From assembly GCA_022577435.1 (NCBI GenBank), contig JAKOON010000016.1:13930276-13994275 (forward strand): a DNA stretch of 64,000 bases, given 5' to 3'. Every line of letters begins with the position of its first letter. Positions within the stretch are counted from its first letter, which is position 1. The notes under the pieces were generated by a model, which saw only the letters and a list, made by a program, of their open reading frames with translations, did not search any database and was not told the DNA's origin. Positions 24,311 to 35,900 of this stretch are shown piece by piece. Origin of the DNA: Embiotoca jacksoni (lineage: Eukaryota; Chordata; Actinopteri; Embiotocidae). Made by a program: the position numbers and the translations under genes.

Positions 24311-26069
24311 CTGTTCAGTGCTTGTTATGTCATTAATAAGGTACCTTGAATCTCTCATGCTATTCTCTTAAAGCTCCAAAACAAAGAACAGGAGGCAACA
24401 TGCTCAGAGAGAACAGAGGAAGCCATTGAAAAACATTTCCAGCCTTTAGTCCAGTAACATGATTTTGTAAATCATTTTAATCTCCGATTATGAAATTACT
24501 AAACGGAGCCAAAGTGTAGTAAGCAGCCGCCGGGATGGAGGGAGTGGACCGTTAACACTTCCTGACATTCGGAGTACCAGCCTCCGGTTGGTTTCTGCTC
24601 GTTTGGCTTCAGACTCCCTCCTTGTTTTTTCTCCAGAGGATGAGGTTAGATGTAACTGGAGGTTAGAAGCAGCTGTCGGGTCACCTGTCGATTTTCTGCT
24701 GCGAGGCCTTGCTCTCCAGCACCAGCTTCTCGTTGGTGATTTCCAGCTCTCTGGCGGTTACGTCCAGCTGTTCGTACACCTTTGCATGCTGCTCGTTCAT
24801 CTCCCTCAACATCTCCAGCTGCTTGGACAGATACTGCAACAGAAACGCACGAGAAGATTCAATACATCTTCAACTGTTCGCCCGAAGAAGTGATTATAAT
24901 GATACCATCCAGCACACTCAGAGACTAGTGCGATCACAAACTTGACCAAATAACCTCAACACTGATAAAAGTCCAGTTTAAATAATAAACAGGAAACACT
25001 AAACGACATCCAGCTTGATATCAATTTAAAAGGAACTTCAGTTCATTTCACGGAGCTGTTGATGGATGTCACTCAAACTAGAGTTACCCTTCCTTGTTGT
25101 AAGCCTCCAACAACCAATCACGTCGCAGTTTACATCCATTTCTGTCCAGAGTCATATAAAATATGCAATGAAGGCTTTGAAGGAATCCTTATGTGTGCTC
25201 TCGTGATGCTGCTTCATATATATATATATATATATATATTGTTGCTAAGAAGCTACAAATTCTAACATGTGGATGCTTCACACACATCTTCAACCTGACA
25301 GCCCATAATAGCATTACAATCAGCACAAGTTCTAAAGTCGGCACCCAAGATCAGTGTCACCATTTCAGCACAAGTGTGAAATACCGTCACATAGTGCTGA
25401 TGTTGAATAATGGTTTTGCAGAACATTACGATGTCGCTGTGAAGTTGACCTTTGACCCTTTGGATACGCGTCATCATTTTATCCTGTTAAACATTTGTGT
25501 TACATTTCTCAAATTAGCACGTGAAATCTTGAGTTGAGGCCCCGAGCAGGTTTTATGAGGTCGTCGTGACCTTTGACCCCCCCACCCTACTCAGATCAGT
25601 TCATCCTGGAGTCCAGTGAATGTTTGTGCCAGATTTAAATAAACTCCCTCTCGGCGTCATCGCGCCGAGTTATCACATTCGTGAAAACGGGACCGACACC
25701 CAGAAAACAAAACGCCTTCGGCTGCAGCTGCAGCCGTCACCGTGACAACGGCACACAACACACACTGAGCTGGGAGTTTTCGGAGGAACGCGCCACAGAC
25801 ATTCGACTGTATCTCGGGTTTGAGTCGTTTTTGTTTCGCGTGACGCCGTCAGCTGTCTGTCGGCGGACGAGTACGCTTCATCGTTAGCAGGCGCTCTCAC
25901 TGACAACGAGTCTTTGAGCTGCGATGAGGCGACGCATTCACGAACATCCGCTCACGTTCACTTCTGCTGCTTCTAAACGCTTCTTCTAAACGCTCCACGC
26001 TTTGCAATAATTAGCTCGATGCAAAATCAGATGATGATGTCAGGCACATGAACAGGATATGTCCTCTGC

Positions 26070-26112
<43 letters not shown>

Positions 26113-27024
26113 ACCTCTATCTCCTGCACTTGCTCCTCATTGTTGATGTACATCTGCTGCAGGGAGTCCTCCAGCTCTTTGTTGCGCTCCAGGAGAGTCT
26201 TCCCGAGTTCAGCTGCCAAGTGCAGGTCTGACAGGATCCAAGAGACGTAAACAGTGGAGAGTTCATGTGAGAGCAGAGCGAACACAGACACACACAGATA
26301 TATACAGATATACACACACAGATATACACACACACAGATATACACACACACACAGATATATACAGATATACACACACAGATATACACACACAGAGATATA
26401 CACACACAGATATACACACACACAGATATATACAGATATACACACACAGATATACACACACACAGATATACACACACACAGATATATACAGATATACACA
26501 CACAGATATACACACACACACAGATATATACAGATATACACACACAGATATACACACACAGAGATATACACACACACAGATATATACAGATATACACACA
26601 CAGATATACACACACACAGATATACACACACACAGAGATATACAGATATACACACACAGATATACACACACACAGAGATATACACACACACACAGATATA
26701 TACAGATATACACACACAGATATACACACACACAGATATACACACACACACAGATATATACAGATATACACACACAGATATACACACACAGAGATATACA
26801 CACACACAGATATATACAGATATACACACACAGATATACACACACACACATATATACACACACACAGATATATACAGATATACACACACACAGATATACA
26901 CACACACACAGATATATACAGATATACACACACACAGATATACACACACACACAGATATACACACACACAAATATATACACACACACACACAGATATACA
27001 CACACACAAATATATACACACGCA

Positions 27025-27056
<32 letters not shown>

Positions 27057-27800
27057 CACAGATATACACACACACACACACACACACACAGGAGTCCACT
27101 CTGTCACTTAACTGCTGGCATTCGCTGCAGCTGAGCTCGACACGCGGCAGTCGTGACTGTTCAAAAGCTAACATTACATCTCTTCCTCATCCAACTGATC
27201 CTGAACAACTTTTATGCAAATGAACTCAAGATACGACACAAAATCTTGTCCTTGATTCAAGCCCTTACATTTTCTAAAATCCACATTTTTCTGGCCTGTT
27301 TTTCCTCTTGAGATGACATCACAAAACCAGAGAGAAAACAGTAGGTACTGGCTTTTAATCGCAAGCTTCACATTTAAAGCTTTCTACTATTAACATACAT
27401 ACTGTATCATAAAAAAAAAATAAAAAAAGGTTTCTGATGAGGAACTTGACTTCAAAACATTTCTCCCTTGTGTTGATACAAACCTCGTGAACTCCAGCGA
27501 CACCCGAGCGGTGCAAACACCACAGACAACAAACTTCACAGGGGTTGATATTTCACAACGCAGAGAAGCATACATTATTCATCTCTGGTGGGAGAAAAAA
27601 AACCTAGCTGGACTGAAGAGCAGGAGGAGGAAGAGGAGGAGAAGGAGGAGGAGGAAGAGAATCCTGCTGGCTCTGCATACTCGGTGACCATAACAACACA
27701 GCACTGGAGGAGTGGAGGGACGGGGAGGAACAGAGAGCCGTTGACATACATTACTGGAGACCAACGGAGTGTTTTATCACCACAGTGTAGCGATGACAGG

Positions 27801-27883
<83 letters not shown>

Positions 27884-28810
27884 GCACGTCATCGTGGGTG
27901 TAAAAATGACTAGATGTGATTTACTGCTGGCATGTATGCATGTACGAAACGGCTGCACACAATGCTTAAAGCAGCAGGAAGCCCTCTGTTATCCAATACA
28001 GTTAACAAGTTTCACGCTGTGCACATCTCTGTTGCGACATCCGCCTCCGATGCCTGCGAGGGAATCAGGGGAAGGCTGTAATTTCCTGTTTCAACAATGC
28101 AGAACGGATAATGGAACAGTAGCCGGAGCCGCAGAGCGGTAATGAGCCGAATGTGTGCGTGAGGAGGGAGCGCAGGAAGCCTTCACCCCCGGGTCCGACT
28201 CTGTCACACCACTGATTTTGTTTCTGCGAGTCTCGGGTTATGTAATTTCTGAATTCTGTGCAGTGATGAGACGAGCAAGAGGCTGTGAAGGGAGAAAAAA
28301 AACAAAACATCAGATATCTACTGACAAAGAAGGCTTCTGGACATCAGCTCGTGTTTCTGCTCTCTGCTCATGCATCGCTGTGATGTGAGAATCACATTCA
28401 ACCTCAGCCCCCCCCCCCCCACCCCACCCCCTTCAGCTGTCAGATGAGGCTGCATCAAAAAGATGACATCACCGCGCCACGCCATCTGCCCAGACGCACT
28501 TCATATGTTGGCCAGATCATGATGAACGCCGGGGTCACCGGATAGCAGAGCTGGCGAGCACAGCAGTTGCATAACAGCATCATTTCTGGGGCAAAAAAAA
28601 AAAAAAATGATGCCTGACGACGAGCTCATGCAGGTTGATGTTTGTCTGGAGCGCCGACGGCAATTACGGCTCCAATCTGACCCCCAAAGCCTGAAAACAA
28701 AAATCCCTGATCCGGGGCTAAGGAGGTCTCGTCTGGGGGCCCCTAATCAGATCAGCCGGGCGGGTTTAATGACTTCAGGCTCTGTGCTGAATAACGCCGA
28801 GATGAAATGC

Positions 28811-28867
<57 letters not shown>

Positions 28868-29755
28868 CAAATCCACCTGCCTCTCTCCTCTATGACTACA
28901 ATGCTACGATGACACGTAAAGCTGCTTTAGTTCTCTGGGTCAGCAGGTAATCAGGAGATGGGGTGACGCTGCAGAAGCACACACCACAGCACTCATGTCT
29001 CCTCTGAGATGCGCTGGACGTCAAAGTGCATCCATTTCAGGCATTAGTGAGAGTGCGTCTGGCACCAGCAACGCACACTTTGCAACCGGCTGAACCAGCA
29101 AACACAGTAATTCTGGAGGCGGGTGGAGGATGTGGCCTTTTCCACAGTCTGAGCGACTGTTGTGTCTTTTCTTTGTTCACAAACTTCAATATCTCCAAAA
29201 TTCAGGCAATTTTCTGTATCTTCCCACCCAATAAAGCCTCGCTTATGTTGACGTTTGATGGGCACACACTAGAAATACTGTCCTCACCGGGTTCCACAAC
29301 TTATCAAAGTGAATGCACGTTGTTTGATAGGAAAGCAAATCTATCAGGAGAGGAGGGGGGAACCAGGAAGGAGATGAAACGGAGGCAGCATTCACTGACA
29401 AGATCGAAATAATTGTCAGGAGACCAGAGCGGACATGAAGGACAGGCAGCTGCGAACTGAGACGCAGAGACAGACAGAGACATGGACTCACAATTATCAG
29501 GAACCCGTGCATGAAATGGGAGCGCAACCACCTCCTCCCGTCTCTCCATCCATCCATCCATCCATCCATCCATCCTTCCTGCGTGAATCTGATTTCCCAG
29601 GGAGGCAGTGACTGCGGATGGGGCATTGTTCCACCACACACACAAACCCGAGACGGGAGAAATGAAGCCTCCTCACCTTGTTCCAGGTCCCGCTGGTCGT
29701 ACCAGGGCTCCTCTTCCTCCGTGACAAACTCCTCCATCCTGCCGGCACGAAGCAT
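22921..29755 (-). CDS. cdr2l: CDR2L, coiled-coil Yo-antigen family protein (apparent frameshift)
   Basis: Five coding exons on the minus strand: 29755-29677, 26227-26115, 24833-24685, 24232-24068 and 23849-22921. The protein (about 413 residues if one base is removed) follows vertebrate CDR2L: start MLRAGRMEEF with EPWYDQRDLEQ, then [99 protein letters not shown] and the C-terminal PEYKALFKEIFSRLQKTK. It is largely coiled coil and cytoplasmic; CDR2 and CDR2L are the targets of anti-Yo antibodies in paraneoplastic cerebellar degeneration. The last exon changes frame near 23467-23472: the part up to GAGLEE reads in one frame and the part from VPESSEARG onward in another, so a single extra G is suspected. 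Large CA-type arrays abut exons 2 and 4. Confidence 0.93.
24235..24307 (+). repeat. (CA)n array abutting the cdr2l exon 4 acceptor
   Basis: On the cdr2l sense (minus) strand this is a (TG)n tract running into the acceptor GCAG of the 24232-24068 exon with almost no ordinary polypyrimidine tract. Confidence 0.95.
25217..25240 (+). repeat. (AT)n microsatellite
   Basis: About 12 AT units in the cdr2l intron between exons 2 and 3. Confidence 0.9.
26073..26111 (+). repeat. (GT)n array at the cdr2l exon 2 donor
   Basis: On the sense strand this is (CA)n starting two bases into the intron; the donor itself reads GAG|GTGCACAC, so the 5' splice site is partly made of repeat. Confidence 0.95.
26284..27091 (+). 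repeat. Compound (CACA)(GATATA) minisatellite, about 0.8 kb
   Basis: About 800 bp of alternating CACACA and GATATA/TATACA blocks in irregular higher-order units, turning to (CACG)n near 27019-27042 and pure CA at the end. It lies in cdr2l intron 1, beginning about 55 bp upstream of the exon 2 acceptor. Long open frames on both strands in all phases are a by-product of the repeat and encode nothing. Confidence 0.95.
27802..27887 (+). repeat. (CA)n(CG)n microsatellite
   Basis: A CA array of about 34 units followed by about eight CG units; the alternating purine-pyrimidine end is a classic left-handed (Z) DNA former. It lies in cdr2l intron 1. Confidence 0.95.
28813..28862 (+). repeat. (CA)n microsatellite
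   Basis: Perfect array of about 25 units in cdr2l intron 1. Confidence 0.95.
29546..29575 (+). repeat. (CATC)n short tandem repeat
   Basis: About seven CATC units just inside cdr2l intron 1, about 100 bp from the exon 1 donor. Confidence 0.9.
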
Positions 29756-31440
29756 CGATGCAGAGGGTGAAACTTCTCCGCTCCAGCACCGACGCCTCGC
29801 CCGGAAGTGACAACAAACAAACAGAGGCGCTGCCTCCTCAAGCGTGTAACCCTTTGAGACGAATGAGCTCAAGAGAAAATCCCGGCAGCGCACCTGCTCC
29901 TCGACGCGTCTGCAGAAATGAACGGAGACTTAACGTCCGCGATCAAGACCTGCAGCCGCGGAATAAGTAAATTAGCCAGAGCAGCGACTGCCGGGGAATG
30001 ACAGGCTTTCTTCTGTCCGTGTCATCCGTCTTTTGATGTGCAGCGGGACCGGGCGGACGCAGGCTGGCAGCCCGCTCGCTCGCAGCGGTGTGGCAAACGC
30101 TGCTGCTGCGTTCACGTGCAGTGGGAAATGGTGCCTCTAAATTTAACTGTTCACTGCTGCTGCAGCGCGGATTGCTGATTAATGTTTAACTGCTGATTTT
30201 TTTTTTTTACTTCTTTCACTGATGAGACAAATTTAACACCATACAAAGCCGAATAAAACATCTGAAAATAATACAATCTGAAAATTACAGGCTAATAATA
30301 TAAATATAATATGATACAACTGAAAATCTTGCCTTTTAATACAAATTAAAAAAAAAAAAAACTATGATACTATATCTGTATGCAAGATATTTGGCATTTG
30401 TTGAATTGTTGAGTTTCCTCTCTATAATGTTTTAAGGTTCTGTAAGGACTTTACTGAAATAAATTGTGTTGACTGAATAAATAAAATGTAATTGACTTAA
30501 AATGAAGCCACACATCAAAACAAATTAAAAACCTTGAATACTCCATCCTCTCAGCTCTAGTTTGAATGTGCAGAAATGTAAAATACACTTTATTGTGTTT
30601 ATTATCTATGCAATGATCACTGTCTTCTTTGCTGGGAAACAACCCGACTCTACATTTACCGTGTTGTATCTGAGGTAAGTGCAAACGTTTCTAAATCTCT
30701 ACAACATACCAGCACAAAATCCAAATCATGGGCATTTTGAGAGGCGCGAACCCTTTTAAAGACCTAAAGGTAGCATTAAATACAGCATCCATTTTAAAGC
30801 CTTTATTGGGTTTGATGTTTTGCAAATATTGAAGCACATCCTACAGCTTCTATTTTAAAAGAGTAATCTTGTCACAAGTTGGTACTTATCTTTTTTACAC
30901 CTTAACCCTATAGCTAGGTGTTTAGAAAAGTAGGCTATTGTTTCTTTATTTTATTTATTTTTGATTTTCAGGAGCTGATTGCTCTCTGGGTAGATCAAAG
31001 AAAATCACATGGTGGTTATTTCTTGCTTCTCCCAGTTTTGTCAAACAAGAAAGAGACATTGTGTAGTCAGTGGATTGTGAAGAAGGTGAAACCTGAAATC
31101 TGACACGGCTTTAAAGTTAACCTCCAGAGGCGTGGATGTGACGTAACAGACACGCCGGTCACGTTTTCATCAATCAATGTAATCACTTCCAATCAAATCA
31201 AAGCACATCTTGGTGTGAGTGCCCGGCAATGGCAAGCCTTAAATTACAAGGAGCTCCTGAAGGCAGCACCACTGGAGGTGACGTCACCCTACACTTGACA
31301 GCGTCCCCGGCAGAGACGTCTCCCCTCTCTTACCACCCCCCCCACCCCCACCACCCACTGCTCCATAAAGTTTAAATGTCCACACCAAGCGTTCATTTGT
31401 GAAGACAGAATGAGAGACGTCTCACACGGTTTCCTATTCA
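29756..31440. other. cdr2l upstream region and spacer to recql5
   Basis: The first 350 bp upstream of the cdr2l start (29756-30120) is CpG-richer and is the probable cdr2l promoter and 5' UTR. The rest is AT-rich, with poly(T) near 30200 and poly(A) near 30350. No gene or RNA is recognised on either strand. Confidence 0.45.
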
Positions 31441-31446
31441 GCAGAC

Positions 31447-31452
31447 TTTATT
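31447..31452 (-). terminator. recql5: Candidate poly(A) signal of recql5
   Basis: TTTATT on the plus strand, about 1.5 kb past the recql5 stop. If used, 31.45-32.97 kb is recql5 3' UTR. No coding sequence is seen in that stretch. Confidence 0.35.
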
Positions 31453-31986
31453 GTAAACATTTAGGAGCACAGAGTCTGTGGCTGTTTAGACTCCGCACAG
31501 TCCGGCCTCAGTGTCCATCAGTGTCCATCAGTGCTTCCAGTACTCTTTGGGTTTCCTCCTGACAGCGGAGACAGAAACTGGCCTTTCACAGGCACTAGAA
31601 CAAAAAGAAGATTTCCTTCGTCGGAAACCACGTCGCTGAGAAAGAAAAACATCCCTCGACACTAATTCTCCCATTTCTAACGAGACGATAACGTAAAAAT
31701 GAAATCGGTTCATATTACATACAAGAAAATCCAAACAAGACTGTTGTCCACCACACAACGTCCCATCGTTTGTCTCCATTTTGTTTGTACTCGGTTCCAG
31801 CAGTCAAAGACACAACGTGTAGCAGCAGGTGAATCCGTCTCTCAGCTCCCCAACACAGTCTGGTTTATGACCAGCATTAAAACATCACGTGGTTTTAAAT
31901 ATCTCATCCCCGTTCAAATCAGATCATGGACACGATTAACCGTCGAGCATTTCCACGCCGTGTTTCATGAAGCGCAGTTTGGCCCT

Positions 31987-32028
31987 CAGAGGATGAATCC
32001 CAGAGGATGAATCCCAGAGGATGAATCC
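31987..32028 (+). repeat. Perfect 14-bp tandem triplication
   Basis: Three exact copies of CAGAGGATGAATCC in tandem, inside the presumed recql5 3' UTR. Confidence 0.9.
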
Positions 32029-32970
32029 TAGTGACTTCCTCTGATCTTTCCTGCAGCGCTGTGGTCAGGCTGACTTTTCCAAAACTTCCAGTTTATGAAT
32101 AAACCCCTTTGTGTTGACTGCTACCTAGCTACTAGTAGCACGCCAACACACTGTGATACTGTGTTGGGGAACAACGCTTATATCGCTGATACCTGCTGCA
32201 CCTTTTGTACGTTAGCGTGCTTGCGTGCACCTTTTCTTGCAGCAGACATTTGGACTCGTCACGGCAGGTAAAACACGGTCAGCACGAACTTAATTAAGTT
32301 CCGTTAAGTCTCCCCGTGAACCGTGACAGCGACCCAGGCTGAACATTTACAAGGACCCTGCGACCACAAATCCAGTTTTGTTTTTATGTCACCAATGACA
32401 CTCGTGTTTTCCTGCCGAGAAGCCCAAATGTGAGCTGTGACGGAGATCTGTTGGCGTAATGCTCAAAGCACCACTGAGCCCACTTTACAGCTGTACAGGG
32501 TTTTTAGCAGGGCTGTAGACTTGGTGTTATTCATTCAAGGAAGTATTTGGTTTCTGTCCATTTCAGCTCGGTATGAAAATCAACATGCAGAGATGTAAAA
32601 CATGGTTTCCAGGAAGTTTTAAGTGCAGACTGGTTTGAAAGCTTTTACTGTTTGCCCAGTTCGTTGTTAAATGAAGTCCTGCTGCTGCCTGGTTAAAAAA
32701 AACTCTGATGACCAAAACATAAAGTGTACTCAAGTTGGGAGTATGTGGGCTAAAACATAAAGAACACGCGTCACGTCAGCGTGCACACTGTTCTCCCTCG
32801 GCCCGTAACAGTCCTCGTTTTATTGCTCAGTTATTGACATAAGCTGCTATAACAGCAACCGGCCCCGAAAATGCAGAACAGCGGTCAGCAGGAAGCCTGA
32901 GGAAGATGAGACGCTTAGGCACTGACAAAGAGGAAGGGTCGGACCCTGAAAAATGGCTTCATTTCCCCCC

Positions 32971-35900
32971 TCATTCATTGTTCTCGGTGGTGTTCGAGCT
33001 GTTCACTCGCCTCAGGTGCTTCCAGTCCGCTTCGCTCTCACAGTGCTGGACTCTGCTGAAGAAGCTGTTGATGAGAGTCTTGGCTTCTGCTTTGACTGTG
33101 AACCCAGAGACTTGGAGTTAGACACGAGTCAACTGCATGAAGCAAACAAGTCGGTTTATTTATTGTTTTTTTCCCCACCGCTTACCTTGTTCTTTACCTC
33201 GACTCCTGCCCTGCGCAAGAAGGTGAGACAAGTAGCGAGCGAAAGACTTGAACAGCTCCTGCAAACAAACAACACAGCTCAGCGTGAACATCTCAGACAG
33301 GTATCATTCATGTTTGAAGAGAAGCAGCGAGGTGACGAAGTAGTTCCGACATTCGGGATAACAGCACAACCTGCTCAATGGGAATATTTAATTGGAATTT
33401 AATATCATATAATATGCAATATCGAGGTTTTTTTTTGTGTGTGGCTCCGGTCATCCGTACCGTAACAGCACAGGTAGTCGCGCACTTAAAATCTTAAAAA
33501 TACACGACTCCGTGGATATATTTTTTTTCAGGGAATATCTTGCTTACGACCAGATTGAGCGAGCCGAGCAGTTTAGTGTTTATTCAGTCTGAGAAACCAT
33601 TTCTAGAAAGCAATAAAAAAAAAAAAACGGACTGGATCTCGTCGCTGTTGCTAGGGTCGTTGCTAAGGGTCGGCCTACTTCCTGGAGTAGTAAACATTGC
33701 ACACGTTAACGTTCGCTCCTACCGACGGGACTGGTCGTTATCCAGTGGTTAGTCCCACCCCACGTGTTGCCGTGGCAACGGCGCGCCCGCTACCAAACGG
33801 CGGTGTGTTTTGAAGAGTAAATTGCTCCTCGACATGAACATACTTTGATCACATATTTTTTTATTTCGATTGTAATTCGTTGTTTAAGCACGGAGGGCCG
33901 CATCACTGCCGTGCCAACCATCAGGTTAAACACCGCTTCATCCACACACCTTGTTGGCAAACTTCCCCCGAGTGTAGAAGGGGTCCAGATAACGGACCAC
34001 GATGTCAGCCGCCTCCTTCAGCGTCAGGGCCTTCGGCGGCTCGGTGACCGGAGTCCTCTCCTGTACGTCGGGGTTGAAGGTTACTCTTCTGTCGGTGGGC
34101 CGTCTGCGCTTCGCCGGAGGACACGACTCCCTGCTCGCCTTCGCGTCGTCCGTTATCTGGACATGTTTCATTAGAAAAGTGCAATCACGTTTTGAGCCAT
34201 TATAGTTTTGTACAGACGTGCATATATTTTATTATATCTACATATTTTATCTATTTTTTTTCGTCTTCTATTTATTCCTGTGCTGTTGAGGTCGCCTGGT
34301 AACCAACTGTCGCTCACAGCGTCACTTTTCTTCACTGTGATAACGGTCTGCTAATTCGTAGCTCATATTTTCACCTAAAGGGCGGACCAATCAGCGACCA
34401 GGGTCGCTTTTTAACAGCGCTTGTCCCGCCCCTCCTTCACTGTGATTGGACGGCTGGTGTCAGCGATGAGAGCAACTCTCTGTGAACTCCCGGCGACCAT
34501 AAAAAAACAAACACTTGAACGTCCGGTGTTCGGCGCAGAATAGACGTTCATTAAAAACAACTTTCAAAAATGACTGTACTCGTGAAAATAACGCTGCGGT
34601 GGAAACTGTAAGTAGTTGCAGCGACGGCAGAGGCTCGGCCGGTTTCGAAGCAAGCTGATTGGCTAAAATTAACCGGAGGTCGACGCCCAGCAGGAAGGAA
34701 CCTCTGCAATCAATTCTGTAAGGAGGGCGACCAGAACCAGAGTCACACAGTGAAACAGTGAAAGTGGGTCTGGTACGCACCGGGCCAGCTAAGAGGGCTG
34801 CTGCCAAACTAAATTTCGTTGTATTGTATTGTAAGATGTAATTATCAGTCACTGAGTGGAAGTTCAGCTTTAGGCTCGAGAAGCAGCAGAAACCTACCTC
34901 TTGAATCACAGGTGGGTCAGCCGGCTCTTCGGGTTCGTTTAGTCTGTTTGAGAGGGAAGAAAAAGGCAATTAGAGTTGATAGAAGATTTGTTCACCAAGT
35001 TTGGATCAAATGGTGCACTGAGGGTTTATTACTCTGCCGCAGACGTCGTCTCCTGTTGAGGTGTGTCAGGAGCCAGCTTCAAAATATCCTCTTCTTGCAT
35101 GTCCTCTTCTTCCTCGCCAGGTATAACGATCACCTCAGCTTTACTTCTTGCTTTGATCACATCCTGAGTCCCTGATTCTACAGGACTTCTCTCCACTGCT
35201 TCCACAGCAGCAGGTGAGCATCGCGCCAGGCCAACATTTTCTTCCTGGATCACAGTGGGAGTGTGAGGCAACGTGGCGTCGGGTTCCTTCGGCGTCTCCG
35301 TCTCCGTCTCCTCCAGCCGTTTCTCTGTCGTTTGTTTCTTTCCAAAGTACTGGGAAATGTTGTGGGAACTCTTCGCCGCTTCCGCCAGCTTCTGCTGCTT
35401 CTTGCTCAAGGCTCTGCCTCCTTTACTCGGGCTGTTGGAGGAGGCAGCGACGGCGTTCGCTCTGGCTCTGATGGACGATGACACAGCCGCTGACGTATCT
35501 GCGTTTGTCTCTTTTATTCCGCCTCCGTTCCCCTTGTTAGCCGACTCTCCCGAGCTGTCGTTGAAAAATCCGCCGCTTTCCGTCCCTTTGTTGGAGACCG
35601 TGTCTAACGTGGAGGGTTTCAGCAGATCGTTGGCGATGAGGAAGGGGTTGGACGAGCCCCTCATGCCTGCCCCGACTCTCTTACGCTTCATCTGGAGGGA
35701 ACATGGAACACAGGGAACATGTTTTCCTCTGCGGCCACACGACTCTACAATATATGCTTGTATTTTTCTTTTTCTGAAACTTTATAGAGAATAAGTAGGC
35801 GAGGCCATGAGTGGGTCATAAAACACTCTTACTGAGTAGATCTCTGATGCCGAAGTGAATCCCTGCAGCTCGTCAGTAAATGAGGAAGAAGAGGAGGATG

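Noticed and set aside
26284..27091. CRISPR-like look of short repeated units
   Set aside because: No unique spacers between constant repeats; the units are irregular simple sequence in a vertebrate intron.
26040..27223. Open frames of 285-355 codons on both strands, in several phases (CVCISVCVYI / THRYTHTQ types)
   Set aside because: They are read-through of the CACA/GATATA minisatellite; every phase is open, there is no family resemblance, and the real cdr2l exon 2 overlaps one end.
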